From Lysobacter sp. (GTDB lineage: Bacteria > Pseudomonadota > Gammaproteobacteria > Xanthomonadales > Xanthomonadaceae), in the NCBI GenBank assembly GCA_011526085.1, contig WYBC01000039.1:62001-126000 (forward strand): a stretch of DNA of 64,000 nucleotides. Direction: 5' to 3'. A program made the translations under genes and the position numbers. This document shows, piece after piece, positions 8,148 through 17,200 of the stretch. The number at the start of each line of letters is the position of its first letter. The stretch's first letter is position 1. Below the pieces are notes generated by a model. That model was given only the letters and a program-made list of their open reading frames with translations. It was not told where the DNA came from and searched no databases.

Positions 8148-9311
8148 TCACACACAGGTCCGCACGACTTCGTTCAGTATGGATTCCAGATCGAAACGCC
8201 GGGAGGCAAGGTCGTTTTCGCGCTTGAGCGCCTCCAGCCGCCGCATCGCCTGTGCATGCCACGCGCTCGACGGGTCGATGCATGCATCGAACCCATCGCG
8301 GAATTTCTCCATGAACAGCGTCGCGTCGTCGCCGGGAATGAATCTGCCGACGCCCAGTTCGTGGAGACGGCGCCCGATATCGTCGCGGTCGTAGAAACCG
8401 GACCCGATGCACAGCGAAGGGAGCCCATGCAGGATCGCGTACTGATAAGTACCGCTGCCGCAATGATGAACCATCATGTCGACACGCGAGCAGACCGCGT
8501 GCATGGGCACGAACGGCGCGTAGTGGAACAGTCGATCGTATCCGGCCGGTAGATCCGTCATCCCGACGGTCGAAACGACGGCAACGCCGGCGTCGAGCAT
8601 GTGGAGGATCGCCCGACGGATCGAATCGCTTGGCGCCAGCACCGAGCCCAGGGTGACGAATACGATGCGTCGTTGCGCATGGCGTTCGAAGAACTCCGAC
8701 ACTGCGGCTTCGTCGGGCCGAGTGCGCCCGTCGGGGATCGGCATCAGGCGGTCGGGCAGGTCCAGTGCGCCCGAAAAAAAGAAATCGGGCCTGTCGTCTG
8801 CGTCGAACGGGAGTTGTTCGATGCTCGCGATGCCGGGAACGATGCTGGCATGCGCGGCGCACACATCGGCGAACGATTCCGGTGCGGGAATGCCGAAGCA
8901 CGACTCGCTCTCGCTGAAGTTGGCAGCGAAGTCGAAGCGCGCGATCGATTCGCAGCTGTGGCAGTGATTCGCGTCCCGCGGGACGTATCCGGGAAACGCG
9001 CCCGTCCTGGCGATCGTCACTCTCGGAAGGTCCATGAGCGTCGCGGTCAGAAGCGTCACCAGGCTGAAGTCGTCGACGATGACATCGGGACGGAACCGTG
9101 TGCAGGCGGACATCTCGTCCTGGAATGCGCGCTCGGGACGGTAATCGATGTCCAGCACTTGCTTGCCGAGCGATCTGACCGAGGCATGAAATCTGGCCGG
9201 AGCCAGGAATCCGACCTCGTGCGCCACGGGATCGAGCTTCAGCGCCAATGCCATCAGCGGCGCCAGGTGGGGGACGACCGCGCCGGCATTGGGGATGAAC
9301 AGAATTTTCAA
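8148..9311 (-). CDS. UGT/MGT-like glycosyltransferase
   Basis: This 387-residue GT-B type protein has an N-terminal ILFIPNAGAVVPHLAPLMALALKL typical of UDP-sugar transferases acting on small molecules. Its C-terminal half carries the donor-site pattern VFVTLGSVLAP, followed by FHYAPFVPMHAVCSRVDMMVHHCGSGTYQYAILHGLP, the HCG/SGT region that binds the nucleotide sugar. The start is most likely the TTG at 9311, 2-3 bases after a GGAGGG site. The ATG that overlaps this ribosome site runs straight into a stop after four codons. The acceptor is unknown. It stands alone, next to a decayed gene fragment. Confidence 0.8.
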   Translation of the reverse strand: MKILFIPNAGAVVPHLAPLMALALKLDPVAHEVGFLAPARFHASVRSLGKQVLDIDYRPERAFQDEMSACTRFRPDVIVDDFSLVTLLTATLMDLPRVTIARTGAFPGYVPRDANHCHSCESIARFDFAANFSESESCFGIPAPESFADVCAAHASIVPGIASIEQLPFDADDRPDFFFSGALDLPDRLMPIPDGRTRPDEAAVSEFFERHAQRRIVFVTLGSVLAPSDSIRRAILHMLDAGVAVVSTVGMTDLPAGYDRLFHYAPFVPMHAVCSRVDMMVHHCGSGTYQYAILHGLPSLCIGSGFYDRDDIGRRLHELGVGRFIPGDDATLFMEKFRDGFDACIDPSSAWHAQAMRRLEALKRENDLASRRFDLESILNEVVRTCV

Positions 9312-9470
9312 GCGCCCTCCATCAATCCTTGATTTGGAACGTGGTCGCAGGCACGGAGTGTAACCATGCCGGTATCGGGAATGAAATACGCGTCGGGTGT
9401 CCGCCCGATCGGACCGTACCGGTCCGGTGGCCGCCGCTCCTGGCCATGCGGCCACGGTCGGCAGAAGGAC

Positions 9471-9545
9471 TTCCGCGCGGGAACAGGATCAACGGGGCGG
9501 GATGCATCTGTCGCCGCTTTTCGGCGGTTTCCGCGATGCGTACGC
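9471..9545 (-). pseudogene. Decayed copy of the 3' end of the adjacent 2OG oxygenase gene
   Basis: This stretch in the 385-base gap 9312-9696 aligns base by base, with small indels, to 9718-9794, the last codons of the oxygenase gene at 9697-10401. Shared blocks include TTCCGCGCG, GGAACAGGA, TGTCGCCGC and CCGCGATGCGTA in the same order. The indels break the frame, so it cannot be translated like the parent. It looks like the remnant of a tandem duplication in the same orientation. I see no other gene in this gap. Confidence 0.7.
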
Positions 9546-9696
9546 GACGCTGTCGATCACCGCTGATCGCTGACGGGAACGACACCGTCGTGAAACGGCG
9601 TCCCGAGTACCGCACGGCCATCCCGGCGATCGGCATCGACCGGCGATCGGACGATGTCGTCCGCGGCAAAAATCGCGGCGGGCGTCGCGCGACCCT

Positions 9697-10401
9697 TCAG
9701 CCCTGGGCGAACAGGGTTTCCGCGCGCTGGAACAGGACCCAACTGGTCGCGATGAATTTGTCGCCGCCTTTCGGGCGGTTGCCGCGATGCGTATGGGTGA
9801 AGCCCGCGGGCGCGATCAGCAGCGAGCCGGTCCGCGGCTTCACCTTACGCGCCTGGTACATGAATTCGGTTTCGCCTTCCTCGAACGCGTCGTTGAGGTA
9901 CAGCGTCCACAGCAGATGCCGGTGCAGGGTTTCGCAGCTGGTGTCGCGCGGGTACAGCTCGCAATGCCAGTACGGATAGCCGCCATCGTCGGCGCGGTAC
10001 CACTGCAGGTTGATGTGGCCCGGGCGCAGACAGGTGCGGATCAGTTCGATCAGCCCGGCGTCGTCCTTCGTCGCCACGTCCTCCGCGGACAGCCGCCGCA
10101 GCGTGCCGTCGGGGCCCGGTTGCTGCAGCATCAGCGGCGATATCAGCGCAGACGGGTATTCGCGCAGATAGCGGATGAGCGCGCCGAGCATCGCCATGTT
10201 CAGGGTCTGCTCGACGTCCTGCCATGCCGCGTTGCCGGTGAGGGTGATGTCGCGGCTGTGCTTGAGCTCCGGGAAGACCCCGCCGCCCACCTGGCCCGGA
10301 TGCAGGGACGCCTGGTCGGCGCGCATGCGCGCGACGATCCGGTCGCAGACCTCGCGGGGCAGCGCGTCCGGGGTGATGGTGATGTGGTCCAGGTCCTTCA
10401 T
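9697..10401 (-). CDS. 2-oxoglutarate/Fe(II)-dependent oxygenase
   Basis: This 234-residue enzyme is of the double-stranded beta-helix type. Iron ligands are suggested by YWHCELYPRD (His-x-Glu) and a distal GFTHTHRG histidine. Between them lies the core-strand pattern LWTLYLNDAFEEGETEF seen in prolyl-hydroxylase-like proteins. The final arginine-containing strand would bind 2-oxoglutarate. The substrate is unknown. The ATG at 10401 is preferred (GAGGGA 9 bases upstream); one at 10410 would sit directly on that ribosome site. The 3' end exists in a second, decayed copy just downstream (9471-9545). Confidence 0.8.
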   Translation of the reverse strand: MKDLDHITITPDALPREVCDRIVARMRADQASLHPGQVGGGVFPELKHSRDITLTGNAAWQDVEQTLNMAMLGALIRYLREYPSALISPLMLQQPGPDGTLRRLSAEDVATKDDAGLIELIRTCLRPGHINLQWYRADDGGYPYWHCELYPRDTSCETLHRHLLWTLYLNDAFEEGETEFMYQARKVKPRTGSLLIAPAGFTHTHRGNRPKGGDKFIATSWVLFQRAETLFAQG

Positions 10402-10663
10402 GCCGGTCATTCCCTCGGGCGGGCGTCGAAATCCGGATGGTAGCCGGTGGCGACGACGACGATTGCGCCGATCGGCGCGATTCCCGCGCCTCGATCCGCG
10501 GGAACCGCCGTGGCCGCAGATCGGCTTCGACATCTCCGGCGACCGCACGGGTCGAGCGGCCTTCTGGCCGCCGTCTCGACGATCCCGCCGGGCTTCGCGG
10601 CCCGAAGGGCGCGCTGCCGGCGCTGCTGCAGGGCCGCCGGGATGTCGGATCGGCCCTAAGTAA

Positions 10664-10692
10664 TTGCCTGCGCTGGAAAAGATCGGCATAAT
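10664..10692 (+). promoter_or_regulatory. Promoter of rpmB-rpmG, followed by a ~215-base leader
   Basis: TTGCCT at 10664-10669 and CATAAT at 10687-10692 are 17 bases apart, a strong housekeeping promoter for this GC-rich genome. Transcription would begin near 10699 and leave about 215 bases of untranslated leader before rpmB at 10917. The whole 10402-10916 stretch has no believable gene. The leader has short inverted segments such as GGACGG with CCGTCC that could support ribosomal-protein feedback control, but I cannot show that. Confidence 0.55.
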
Positions 10693-10916
10693 GCCCGGCT
10701 CGCTGCGCCCGGCCCGAGGAATTCCCGCGTGGAACTCCCCGGACGGAGGACTGGAACGCGATCCCGTCCGCAAATCGTCGCGATACCTGCCTTCCCGCAT
10801 CGCGTGGTGGACGTTCCGGCCGCAAGGCCCGGACCGACGCCGGGGCCGCCGTCTCCCGGGCTATGGGAAACAACCGCAGATCGCACGCCCGTGCGTTCTT
10901 TCGATGAGAGGTACGT

Positions 10917-11153
10917 ATGTCCCGCGAATGCCAAGTCACCGGCAAGCGCGTCGCGACCGGCAACAACGTGTCGCACGCGAACAACAAGACCCGCCGCCGT
11001 TTCATGCCCAATCTTCACGAGCGCCGCTTCTGGGTCGCTTCGGAAAACCGTTGGGTGAAACTGCGCGTTTCCACCAAGGCCCTGCGCACCATCGACAAGA
11101 ACGGCATCGACGCCGTGCTCGCCGAGCTTCGCGCCCGCGGCGAAAAGATCTGA
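10917..11153 (+). CDS. rpmB: 50S ribosomal protein L28
   Basis: This 78-residue protein of the large ribosomal subunit begins [25 protein letters not shown], the classic L28 N-terminus, and ends [12 protein letters not shown]. The length matches gammaproteobacterial L28. GAGAGG lies just ahead of the ATG. rpmG follows after 13 bases in the usual rpmB-rpmG pair. The single cysteine pattern is the reduced, zinc-free type common in this group. Confidence 0.97.
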   Translation: MSRECQVTGKRVATGNNVSHANNKTRRRFMPNLHERRFWVASENRWVKLRVSTKALRTIDKNGIDAVLAELRARGEKI

Positions 11154-11166
11154 GGAGTAATTCACC

Positions 11167-11331
11167 ATGGCTTCCAAGCGCGACAAAATCCGCCTGATCT
11201 CTTCGGCCGGTACCGGTCATTTCTACACGACCGACAAGAACAAGAAGAACACCCCCGCGAAGATGGAGATCAAGAAGTACGATCCCGTCGTCCGCAAGCA
11301 CGTGATCTACAAGGAAGGCAAGATCAAGTGA
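11167..11331 (+). CDS. rpmG: 50S ribosomal protein L33
   Basis: A 54-residue open frame reads [20 protein letters not shown] at its start and ends YKEGKIK, which is L33. The ATG at 11167 has a GAGGAG site 9 bases upstream. It lacks the four cysteines of zinc-binding L33 forms, as is usual for the proteobacterial type. It is co-transcribed with rpmB, and a strong terminator follows 55 bases later. Confidence 0.97.
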   Translation: MASKRDKIRLISSAGTGHFYTTDKNKKNTPAKMEIKKYDPVVRKHVIYKEGKIK

Positions 11332-11385
11332 TCCGCGCTTGACGCGGATCATCCTCGCGACAGCGGGGATCCAGCCTCCACGAAG

Positions 11386-11409
11386 AACCCGCCGAAAGGC
11401 GGGTTTTTT
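11386..11409 (+). terminator. Rho-independent terminator of rpmB-rpmG
   Basis: The stem AACCCGCC / GGCGGGTT has a GAAA tetraloop and continues into a run of T residues (11404-11409). This is a canonical intrinsic terminator. Confidence 0.92.
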
Positions 11410-11460
11410 CGTTTCCGATCGATGCGCGGGCGGGCCGATGCGCCGGCGGGATCGCCCGGG

Positions 11461-11931
11461 CTATGAATGCGCGCGCGCGAAATCCATCGTCCAGTTGGTT
11501 TCCCAGGTCTTGCCGCCGTCGGCGGAGAACGCCTGTTCCCAATGCGGCGCTTGCGGGTCCGTGGCCCGCCACAGGAATCGCACGCGGATCGGCCGGCCCT
11601 CGAAGCGGTCGTCGGCGAAGAACGTGCCGATGCCGCGGTCGAATCCGCCGACCACCGGCGGATCGAGTCGATGCGGATGGCGGCCGTCGAGCCACCAGAT
11701 CGACCATCGCCGCGTCGCCGCGTCGAACGCGCGCAGGGTGACGGCCCGGTAGGCGCCGTCCGGCAGTGCGAGCACGTTGTCGTCGACATTGCCGTCGCCG
11801 CCGAGGAGTGCACGGACGCTGCAGGTGCCGTCGAAGTCGACCCAGTCGTCGCAGCCCGCCAGTCGCGCGCGCAGGCGACGGTGGCGCACCCGCCAGTCGC
11901 CGATGAAGAAGTCGAAGTCGCGCCCGCTCAT
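11461..11931 (-). CDS. DUF1579-like cytosolic protein, paralogue of its neighbour
   Basis: This 156-residue protein has FDFFIGDWRVRHRRL near the N-terminus and ends with WEQAFSADGGKTWETNWTMDF, a beta-rich pattern like the DUF1579 group. Its function is unknown. It has no signal peptide. The start codon overlaps the stop of the upstream paralogue by four bases (ATGA at 11928-11931), so the two are translationally coupled. The pair arose by tandem duplication: both keep GDW/GEW, a RHRRL motif, and DGGKTW or DDGKTW near the end. Confidence 0.7.
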   Translation of the reverse strand: MSGRDFDFFIGDWRVRHRRLRARLAGCDDWVDFDGTCSVRALLGGDGNVDDNVLALPDGAYRAVTLRAFDAATRRWSIWWLDGRHPHRLDPPVVGGFDRGIGTFFADDRFEGRPIRVRFLWRATDPQAPHWEQAFSADGGKTWETNWTMDFARAHS

Positions 11932-12503
11932 GCGCGCCTCCAGTCCATCCGCCAGGTGTCCTGCCAGGTCTTGCCGTCGTCGTACGACAGCGCCTGCGAC
12001 CAGCGGCAGGAAGTCGGCGTGATCCGGTCCCACAGGCCGCGGACCTTGATCGGCTTGTCGCCGTCCATGTCGTCGGCGACGAACACGCCGGCGCCGTCGA
12101 TGAAATGCCCGGGCATGCCCGGCGCGGCGAGGACGCCGGACTTCGCGTTCACCCAGAAATCCGACCACACGCGTTTCTCGACATCCAGCAGGCGCAGGCC
12201 CATGCCGCTGAAATTCCGTGCCGGGATGCGCAGCTCTTCGACGCTGCCGATGCCGCCGAGAAGGGTCCAGCAGGTCGCTTCGCCCTCGAAGACGTCCCAG
12301 TCGTCGCTGCCGGGCGTCTTCAGCCTGCGGTGGCGGATCTTCCATTCGCCGGCGAGGAAATCGAAGTCGCCGGGCTTGCCGGGGGGCGGCGCCACGGCGT
12401 CGGTTGCCGTGGCAGTGCCCACGCCGGCGACGGAGACGGCGAGTCCAGCGGCGGCGGACAGGAGCAGGGTGCGGCGTGCGGGATCGTCGGGGGTCCGGGT
12501 CAT
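11928..12503 (-). CDS. DUF1579-like exported protein with Tat-type signal
   Basis: This 191-residue protein starts with a twin-arginine style leader (DDPARRTLLLSAAAGLAVSVAGVG). The mature part, FDFLAGEWKIRHRRLKTPGSDDW through ALSYDDGKTWQDTWRMDW, resembles the downstream cytosolic paralogue. It is therefore probably exported folded through the TatABC system encoded in this same window. It is divergent from a YafY/WYL regulator at 12626, whose palindromic site lies between them, so it is the likely regulated target. Confidence 0.7.
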   Translation of the reverse strand: MTRTPDDPARRTLLLSAAAGLAVSVAGVGTATATDAVAPPPGKPGDFDFLAGEWKIRHRRLKTPGSDDWDVFEGEATCWTLLGGIGSVEELRIPARNFSGMGLRLLDVEKRVWSDFWVNAKSGVLAAPGMPGHFIDGAGVFVADDMDGDKPIKVRGLWDRITPTSCRWSQALSYDDGKTWQDTWRMDWRRA

Positions 12504-12550
12504 GGCGGGTGCCAGTCAGTAGGAGAGTGCGACCACCGTACGCGGCGATA

Positions 12551-12569
12551 CCTGACATATACCGTCAGG
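12551..12569. promoter_or_regulatory. Palindromic operator candidate for the YafY/WYL regulator
   Basis: The perfect inverted repeat CCTGAC-N7-GTCAGG lies midway between the divergent DUF1579-like gene (start 12503) and the regulator gene (start 12626). Its AT-rich spacer (ATATACC) stands out from the GC-rich surroundings. This is the expected place for an autoregulatory and target operator. Confidence 0.55.
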
Positions 12570-12625
12570 AATAGACTGCGATCCTGTGGACCCATCCCGG
12601 ACGTCTTCCTCCGCCGGACGAACCC

Positions 12626-13618
12626 GTGCGCACCAGTCGACTGTTGTCCCTCCTGATCCTGCTGCAACTGCGCGGCGGCGCGACTGCCGACGCCCTTGCC
12701 CGCGAGTTCGAGGTTTCGGTGCGCACGATCTATCGCGACATCGACCGGCTCGCCGCGGCCGGGGTGCCGGTCTATGCCGACCGCGGACCCGGTGGCGGTT
12801 TCCGGCTGCTCGACGGGTATCGCACCCGGCTCACCGGTCTGGCCACCGACGAAGCCGAAGCGCTGTGCCTGATCGGCATGCCCGGCCCGGCGCAGGCGCT
12901 GGGCATGGGCGAGGCCGCGAGCGCGGCCGCGCACAAGATGATGGCGTCGTTGCCCGATGCCGGCGGCGCGCTGGCGGTGCGCATGCGCGAGCGCTTCCAT
13001 CTCGATCCGGTCGACTGGTATCGCGAGGACGACACGCCGGCGGTGCTGCGTCCGATCGCGCGGGCGGTGCTCGATCGCACCGAACTGGAGATGCGCTACG
13101 ACAGCTGGACCGGCGTGCGCGATTGGGTGGTGCGGCCGCTCGGGCTGGTGCTGAAGGCGGGCCAGTGGTACCTGGTCGCCGAAGGCCACGGCAAGCCGCG
13201 GATCTTCAAGGTCGCGAACATCCGCCATCACCTCGCGACCGATCGGGTGTTCGAACGGCCGCCGGCCTTCGATCTCGCCGCTTGGTGGGCGACGGAGACC
13301 GCACGCTTCGAGGCGCAGTTGCGCGGCGATACCGCGACGCTGCGGGTCACCGCCACCGGGCTGGCGCGGATCGCGGCGCTCGGCGCGTATGCGAAGACCG
13401 CGGCGCAGGCCGCCATCCCGGATGCCGACGGCTGGTCGCGGATGACGCTGCCGATCGAGAACATCGAACAGGCCGCGCTGCTGTTGCTCGGCATCGGTCC
13501 GGAACTGCGGGTGCTGGCGCCCGAGGCGTTGCGGCTGCGGTTGCGGCAGATGGCCGAAGCCGTGATCGCGAGCTGCGATGGCACGCGCAGTGCTCAGACA
13601 CCATCCGCGATGGCATGA
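12626..13618 (+). CDS. YafY-family WYL-domain transcriptional regulator
   Basis: This 330-residue DNA-binding protein has a DeoR-like winged helix-turn-helix in residues 1-55 (LADALAREFEVSVRTIYRDIDRLAAAGVPVY-type). The central and C-terminal part carries the WYL ligand-sensing fold (VRPLGLVLKAGQWYLVAEGHGKPRIFKVANI). Such proteins sense nucleic acid fragments or small ligands. The start is a GTG at 12626 that yields the standard MRTSRLLSLLILLQ N-terminus. It is divergent from two paralogous genes and likely controls them and itself through the palindrome at 12551. Confidence 0.88.
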   Translation: MRTSRLLSLLILLQLRGGATADALAREFEVSVRTIYRDIDRLAAAGVPVYADRGPGGGFRLLDGYRTRLTGLATDEAEALCLIGMPGPAQALGMGEAASAAAHKMMASLPDAGGALAVRMRERFHLDPVDWYREDDTPAVLRPIARAVLDRTELEMRYDSWTGVRDWVVRPLGLVLKAGQWYLVAEGHGKPRIFKVANIRHHLATDRVFERPPAFDLAAWWATETARFEAQLRGDTATLRVTATGLARIAALGAYAKTAAQAAIPDADGWSRMTLPIENIEQAALLLLGIGPELRVLAPEALRLRLRQMAEAVIASCDGTRSAQTPSAMA

Positions 13619-13649
13619 TTCGCGGCGATCACACGACAGAAACCGCGCG

Positions 13650-14138
13650 ATGCGCATGCATTTGCTGATCCTGGCCGGGTTGTGCGCACTGGGCGTCGCG
13701 CCGGGCGCGCAGGCGCAGCTGCGGCCGCTGATGAACGGCGAGATCAACACCCGTCTGTCCTGCGACCAGCAGGAAACCGCGTTGATCGGCATGTACGTCC
13801 ACGCCCGTGACCGGGGAACGCCGAAGGCGGACATGGTCGCGAAGGCGGCGGCGTTGCCGGAGAACGACGGCACGCGGATGGTCGCGCTGTCGCGCATCGA
13901 CGATGTCTACCTCGACCCGCGGCTGACGGCCGCCACGCTGGTCGCGTACCGGTCGAAGAAATGCCAGATCGGTGTGTCGTGGCGCGATGAACCCCATGAG
14001 GCCGAAGCCTACGAACGCGAGCACCTGCTGCAGTGCCAGGCGCTTGGCCTGCCCGGCGATCGCGATTTTCGACGCTGCATCCACGACCTGCTGGAAACGC
14101 TGGAGGAACGCCGGACGCGGCCGGCGGCCGAACGCTGA
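13650..14138 (+). CDS. Small exported protein, unknown function
   Basis: This 162-residue protein has a signal peptide (MRMHLLILAGLCALGVAPGAQAQ, cleavage after AQA). The mature domain is helical and contains three cysteines (LSCDQQ, KKCQIG, LQCQAL) plus one near the end (RRCIHD), which could form two disulfides in the periplasm. The ATG at 13650 begins the signal peptide, and another six bases later is equally possible. It follows the YafY gene by 31 bases and might be read from the same transcript. No family recognised. Confidence 0.65.
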   Translation: MRMHLLILAGLCALGVAPGAQAQLRPLMNGEINTRLSCDQQETALIGMYVHARDRGTPKADMVAKAAALPENDGTRMVALSRIDDVYLDPRLTAATLVAYRSKKCQIGVSWRDEPHEAEAYEREHLLQCQALGLPGDRDFRRCIHDLLETLEERRTRPAAER

Positions 14139-14234
14139 CCGACGGCGATCGCGGGCTTCGACCTTGGTCGGAGCCCTGCGCCCGGCCGTCCGCTCGCCGT
14201 ACACTCGCCGGACCGTGATTCCGCCGAGACGCGC

Positions 14235-17200
14235 ATGATCCCAGGCTGGGTGCTGTTGCTGGTATCGCTGGGCTACGTGGGCGTGCTGTTCGCGGTCGCC
14301 TATCTAGGCGACGTGCGCGGCATGCGGCCGCGCTGGCGCTGGCTGCGGCCGATGGTCTACTCGCTGGCGCTCGCGGTTTACTGTTCCTCGTGGACGTTCT
14401 ACGGTGCGGTCGGCACCGCGGCACGCACCGGGCTGGGCTTCCTGCCGATCTATCTCGGCCCGCTGCTGATGCTGCTGTTCGGCTGGCGCATCCTTGAACG
14501 TCTCGTGCTGATCTCCGGCGAGCATCGCATCGTCTCGATCGCCGATTTCCTGTCCTCGCGCTACGGCCGCGCGCCTGGACTCGCGGCGCTGGTCGCCGCG
14601 GTCGCGCTGGTCGCCGCGGTGCCCTACGTCGCGCTGCAGTTCAAGGCGGTGGCGATGAGCGTGGAGGTGCTGGCGCCGGGCAGCGACGACGCCCTGTTCG
14701 CCGATCCCGCGCTGTACGTCGCATTGCTGCTCGCGGTGTTCGCGATCCTGTTCGGCACGCGCCAGATCGACGCCACTGAACACCATCGCGGCATGGTGCT
14801 CGCGGTCGCGCTGGAATCGCTGGTGAAACTGCTGGCGTTTATCGCCATCGGCGTGTTCGCGCTGCTGCACCTGCCCGGCACCGGCGGCCTGACCGAACGC
14901 ATCGCGCAGGCGACCGATGTCGTCACCGCGCCCGGCGTGCCCACCGGTTTCGTCGCGCAGACGCTGATCGCCTTCGCCGCGATCGTCTGCCTGCCGCGGC
15001 AGTTCCACGTGGCGGTGGTCGAATGCCAGGACCCGGCCGACCTCCGGCCCGCGCGCTGGCTGTTCGGCGGCTATCTCGTGCTCTTCAGCCTGTTCGTCGT
15101 GCCGATCACGCTTGCCGGACAGGCGCTGCTGGCCGGCAGCGGCGCATCGCCCGACACCTACGTGCTGGCATTGCCGCTGGCGCTCGATCGGGAAACCCTG
15201 GCGCTGACGGCCTACATCGGCGGATTCTCCGCCGCCACCGGCATGGTCATCGTCGCCAGCGTCGCGCTGTCCACGATGGTCAGCAACGACCTGGTGATGC
15301 CGCTGCTGCTGCGCAATCGCGCGCTGGTGGCCAGCGGCGGCATCGATCGCCAGGTGCTGTGGGTGCGGCGCATCACCATTCTCGCGCTGGCGCTGATGGC
15401 CTATGGCTACCACCGCATGGCCGCCGCCGCCGGCGATAGCCTCGCGCAGCACGGCCTGCTCGCGTTCGCCGCGGTGGCGCAGTTCGCGCCCGCGCTGATC
15501 GGCGGGCTGTACTGGCGCGGCGCGAGCCGTGCCGGTGCCTTCGCCGGCGTGTTCGCCGGCGCCATGCTGTGGGCCTACACGTTGCTGTTGCCGGCGCTGG
15601 TGCAGAGCAGCGCCTCCGGCGCCGACTGGATCGCGCACGGCCTGTTCGGATTCTCGTGGCTGCGGCCGCAGCAGCTGTTCGGCGTCACCGGCTGGGACCC
15701 GCTGACCCACGGCGTGTTCTGGTCGTTGTTGTTCAACATCGGCGCGCTGTTCCTGGTGTCCGCGCGGCGACGTCCGCTGCTGCAGGAACAACTGCTCGCC
15801 GCGACCTATCTCGATCCCTACGCACAGCGCTCGCCGCTCGGGCCCGGCGGCTGGGCCGGCACCGTGCGCAGCGGCGAACTGCTGGCGCTGGCCGAACGCA
15901 TCGTCGGCGAACGCCATGCCCGCCGCGCGTTCGCGGAGTACGCCGAATCCACCACGCGTCGACAGTGGCAGCCGCAACAGCTCGCCGACCGCGCGCTGGT
16001 GCAGTTCACCGAACGCCTGCTCGCCTCGGCCATCGGTGCGGCATCGGCGCGGCTCACGCTCACCAGCGCGCTGCGCGGTTCGGGCATGGAACTGGGCGAG
16101 GTGGTATCGCTGCTCGACGAAGCCAGCCAGGAACTGCGCTTCAATCGCCAGGTGCTGTCGACCACGCTGGAGAACATCAGCCAGGGCGTGAGCGTGGTCG
16201 ACCCGGAGCTGCGATTGATCGCGTGGAACCGCCGCTATCAGGACATGCTCGGGTATCCCGACGGCATGCTCTACGTCGGCCGCCCGATCGCCGACCTGAT
16301 CCGCTGGAGCGCGGAACGCGCCGAGATGAACGAGCTTGGCCCGCAGGCCGCCGGGCCGGGCGTCGGCGATGCGGAAGACACGCTCGAGAACACCGCGGAA
16401 AACACCGTTGAAAACACCGTGGAAAACCAGGTCCGTCGTCGGCTCGCGCATCTGCGCGCCGGACAGGCCTATGTGTTCCAGCGCCTGCGCGCCAACGGTC
16501 AGGTCATCGAGATGCGCGGCCAACCGTTGCCGGGCGGTGGTTACGTCACCAGCTTCAGCGACATCACCGATTACAAACGCGCGGAACAGGCGCTGCGCGA
16601 GATCAACGAAACCCTGGAACACCGGGTCGAACTGCGCACGCGCGAAGCCGAAGCGGCGCAGCAATCGAAGACGCGCTTCCTCGCCGCGGTGAGCCACGAC
16701 GTGCTGCAGCCGCTGAACGCCGCGCGCCTGTTCGCGTCCGCGCTGCGCGAGACCGAGGACGGCGACGAGCGCGCGCGCCTGGCCGAACGCGTCGACACCG
16801 CGCTGCGCGCCGCCGAGGATCTGCTCGACGGCCTGCTCGACGTGTCGCGCCTCGATGCCGGCGCGCTGCAGCCGGAGCTGTCGCATTTCGAGGCGGCCGA
16901 GCTGCTGCAGGAACTCGCCGCGCAGTACGCACCCAGCGCCGCCGGCCGCGGCCTCGCGCTGCGCGTGCATGCGCGGCCGGGCCTGTTCGTGCGCAGCGAC
17001 CGGCGCCTGCTGCGGCGCGCGCTGCAGAACTTCCTCGCCAACGCGCTGCGCTACACCCGCGAAGGCGGCGTGCTGCTTGCGCTGCGCATGCGCGGGGATG
17101 CGCTGGAACTGCAGGTCTGGGACACCGGCCCCGGCATTCCGGAGCATCATCTGGGCCAGATTTTCGACGAATTCCGTCGTTTCGATATTCCCAGCACCCG

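Noticed and set aside
9322-9669. 115-codon frame on the minus strand in the gap before the glycosyltransferase.
   Set aside because: No ribosome site and basic, low-complexity residues; the interval is better explained as the decayed oxygenase copy.
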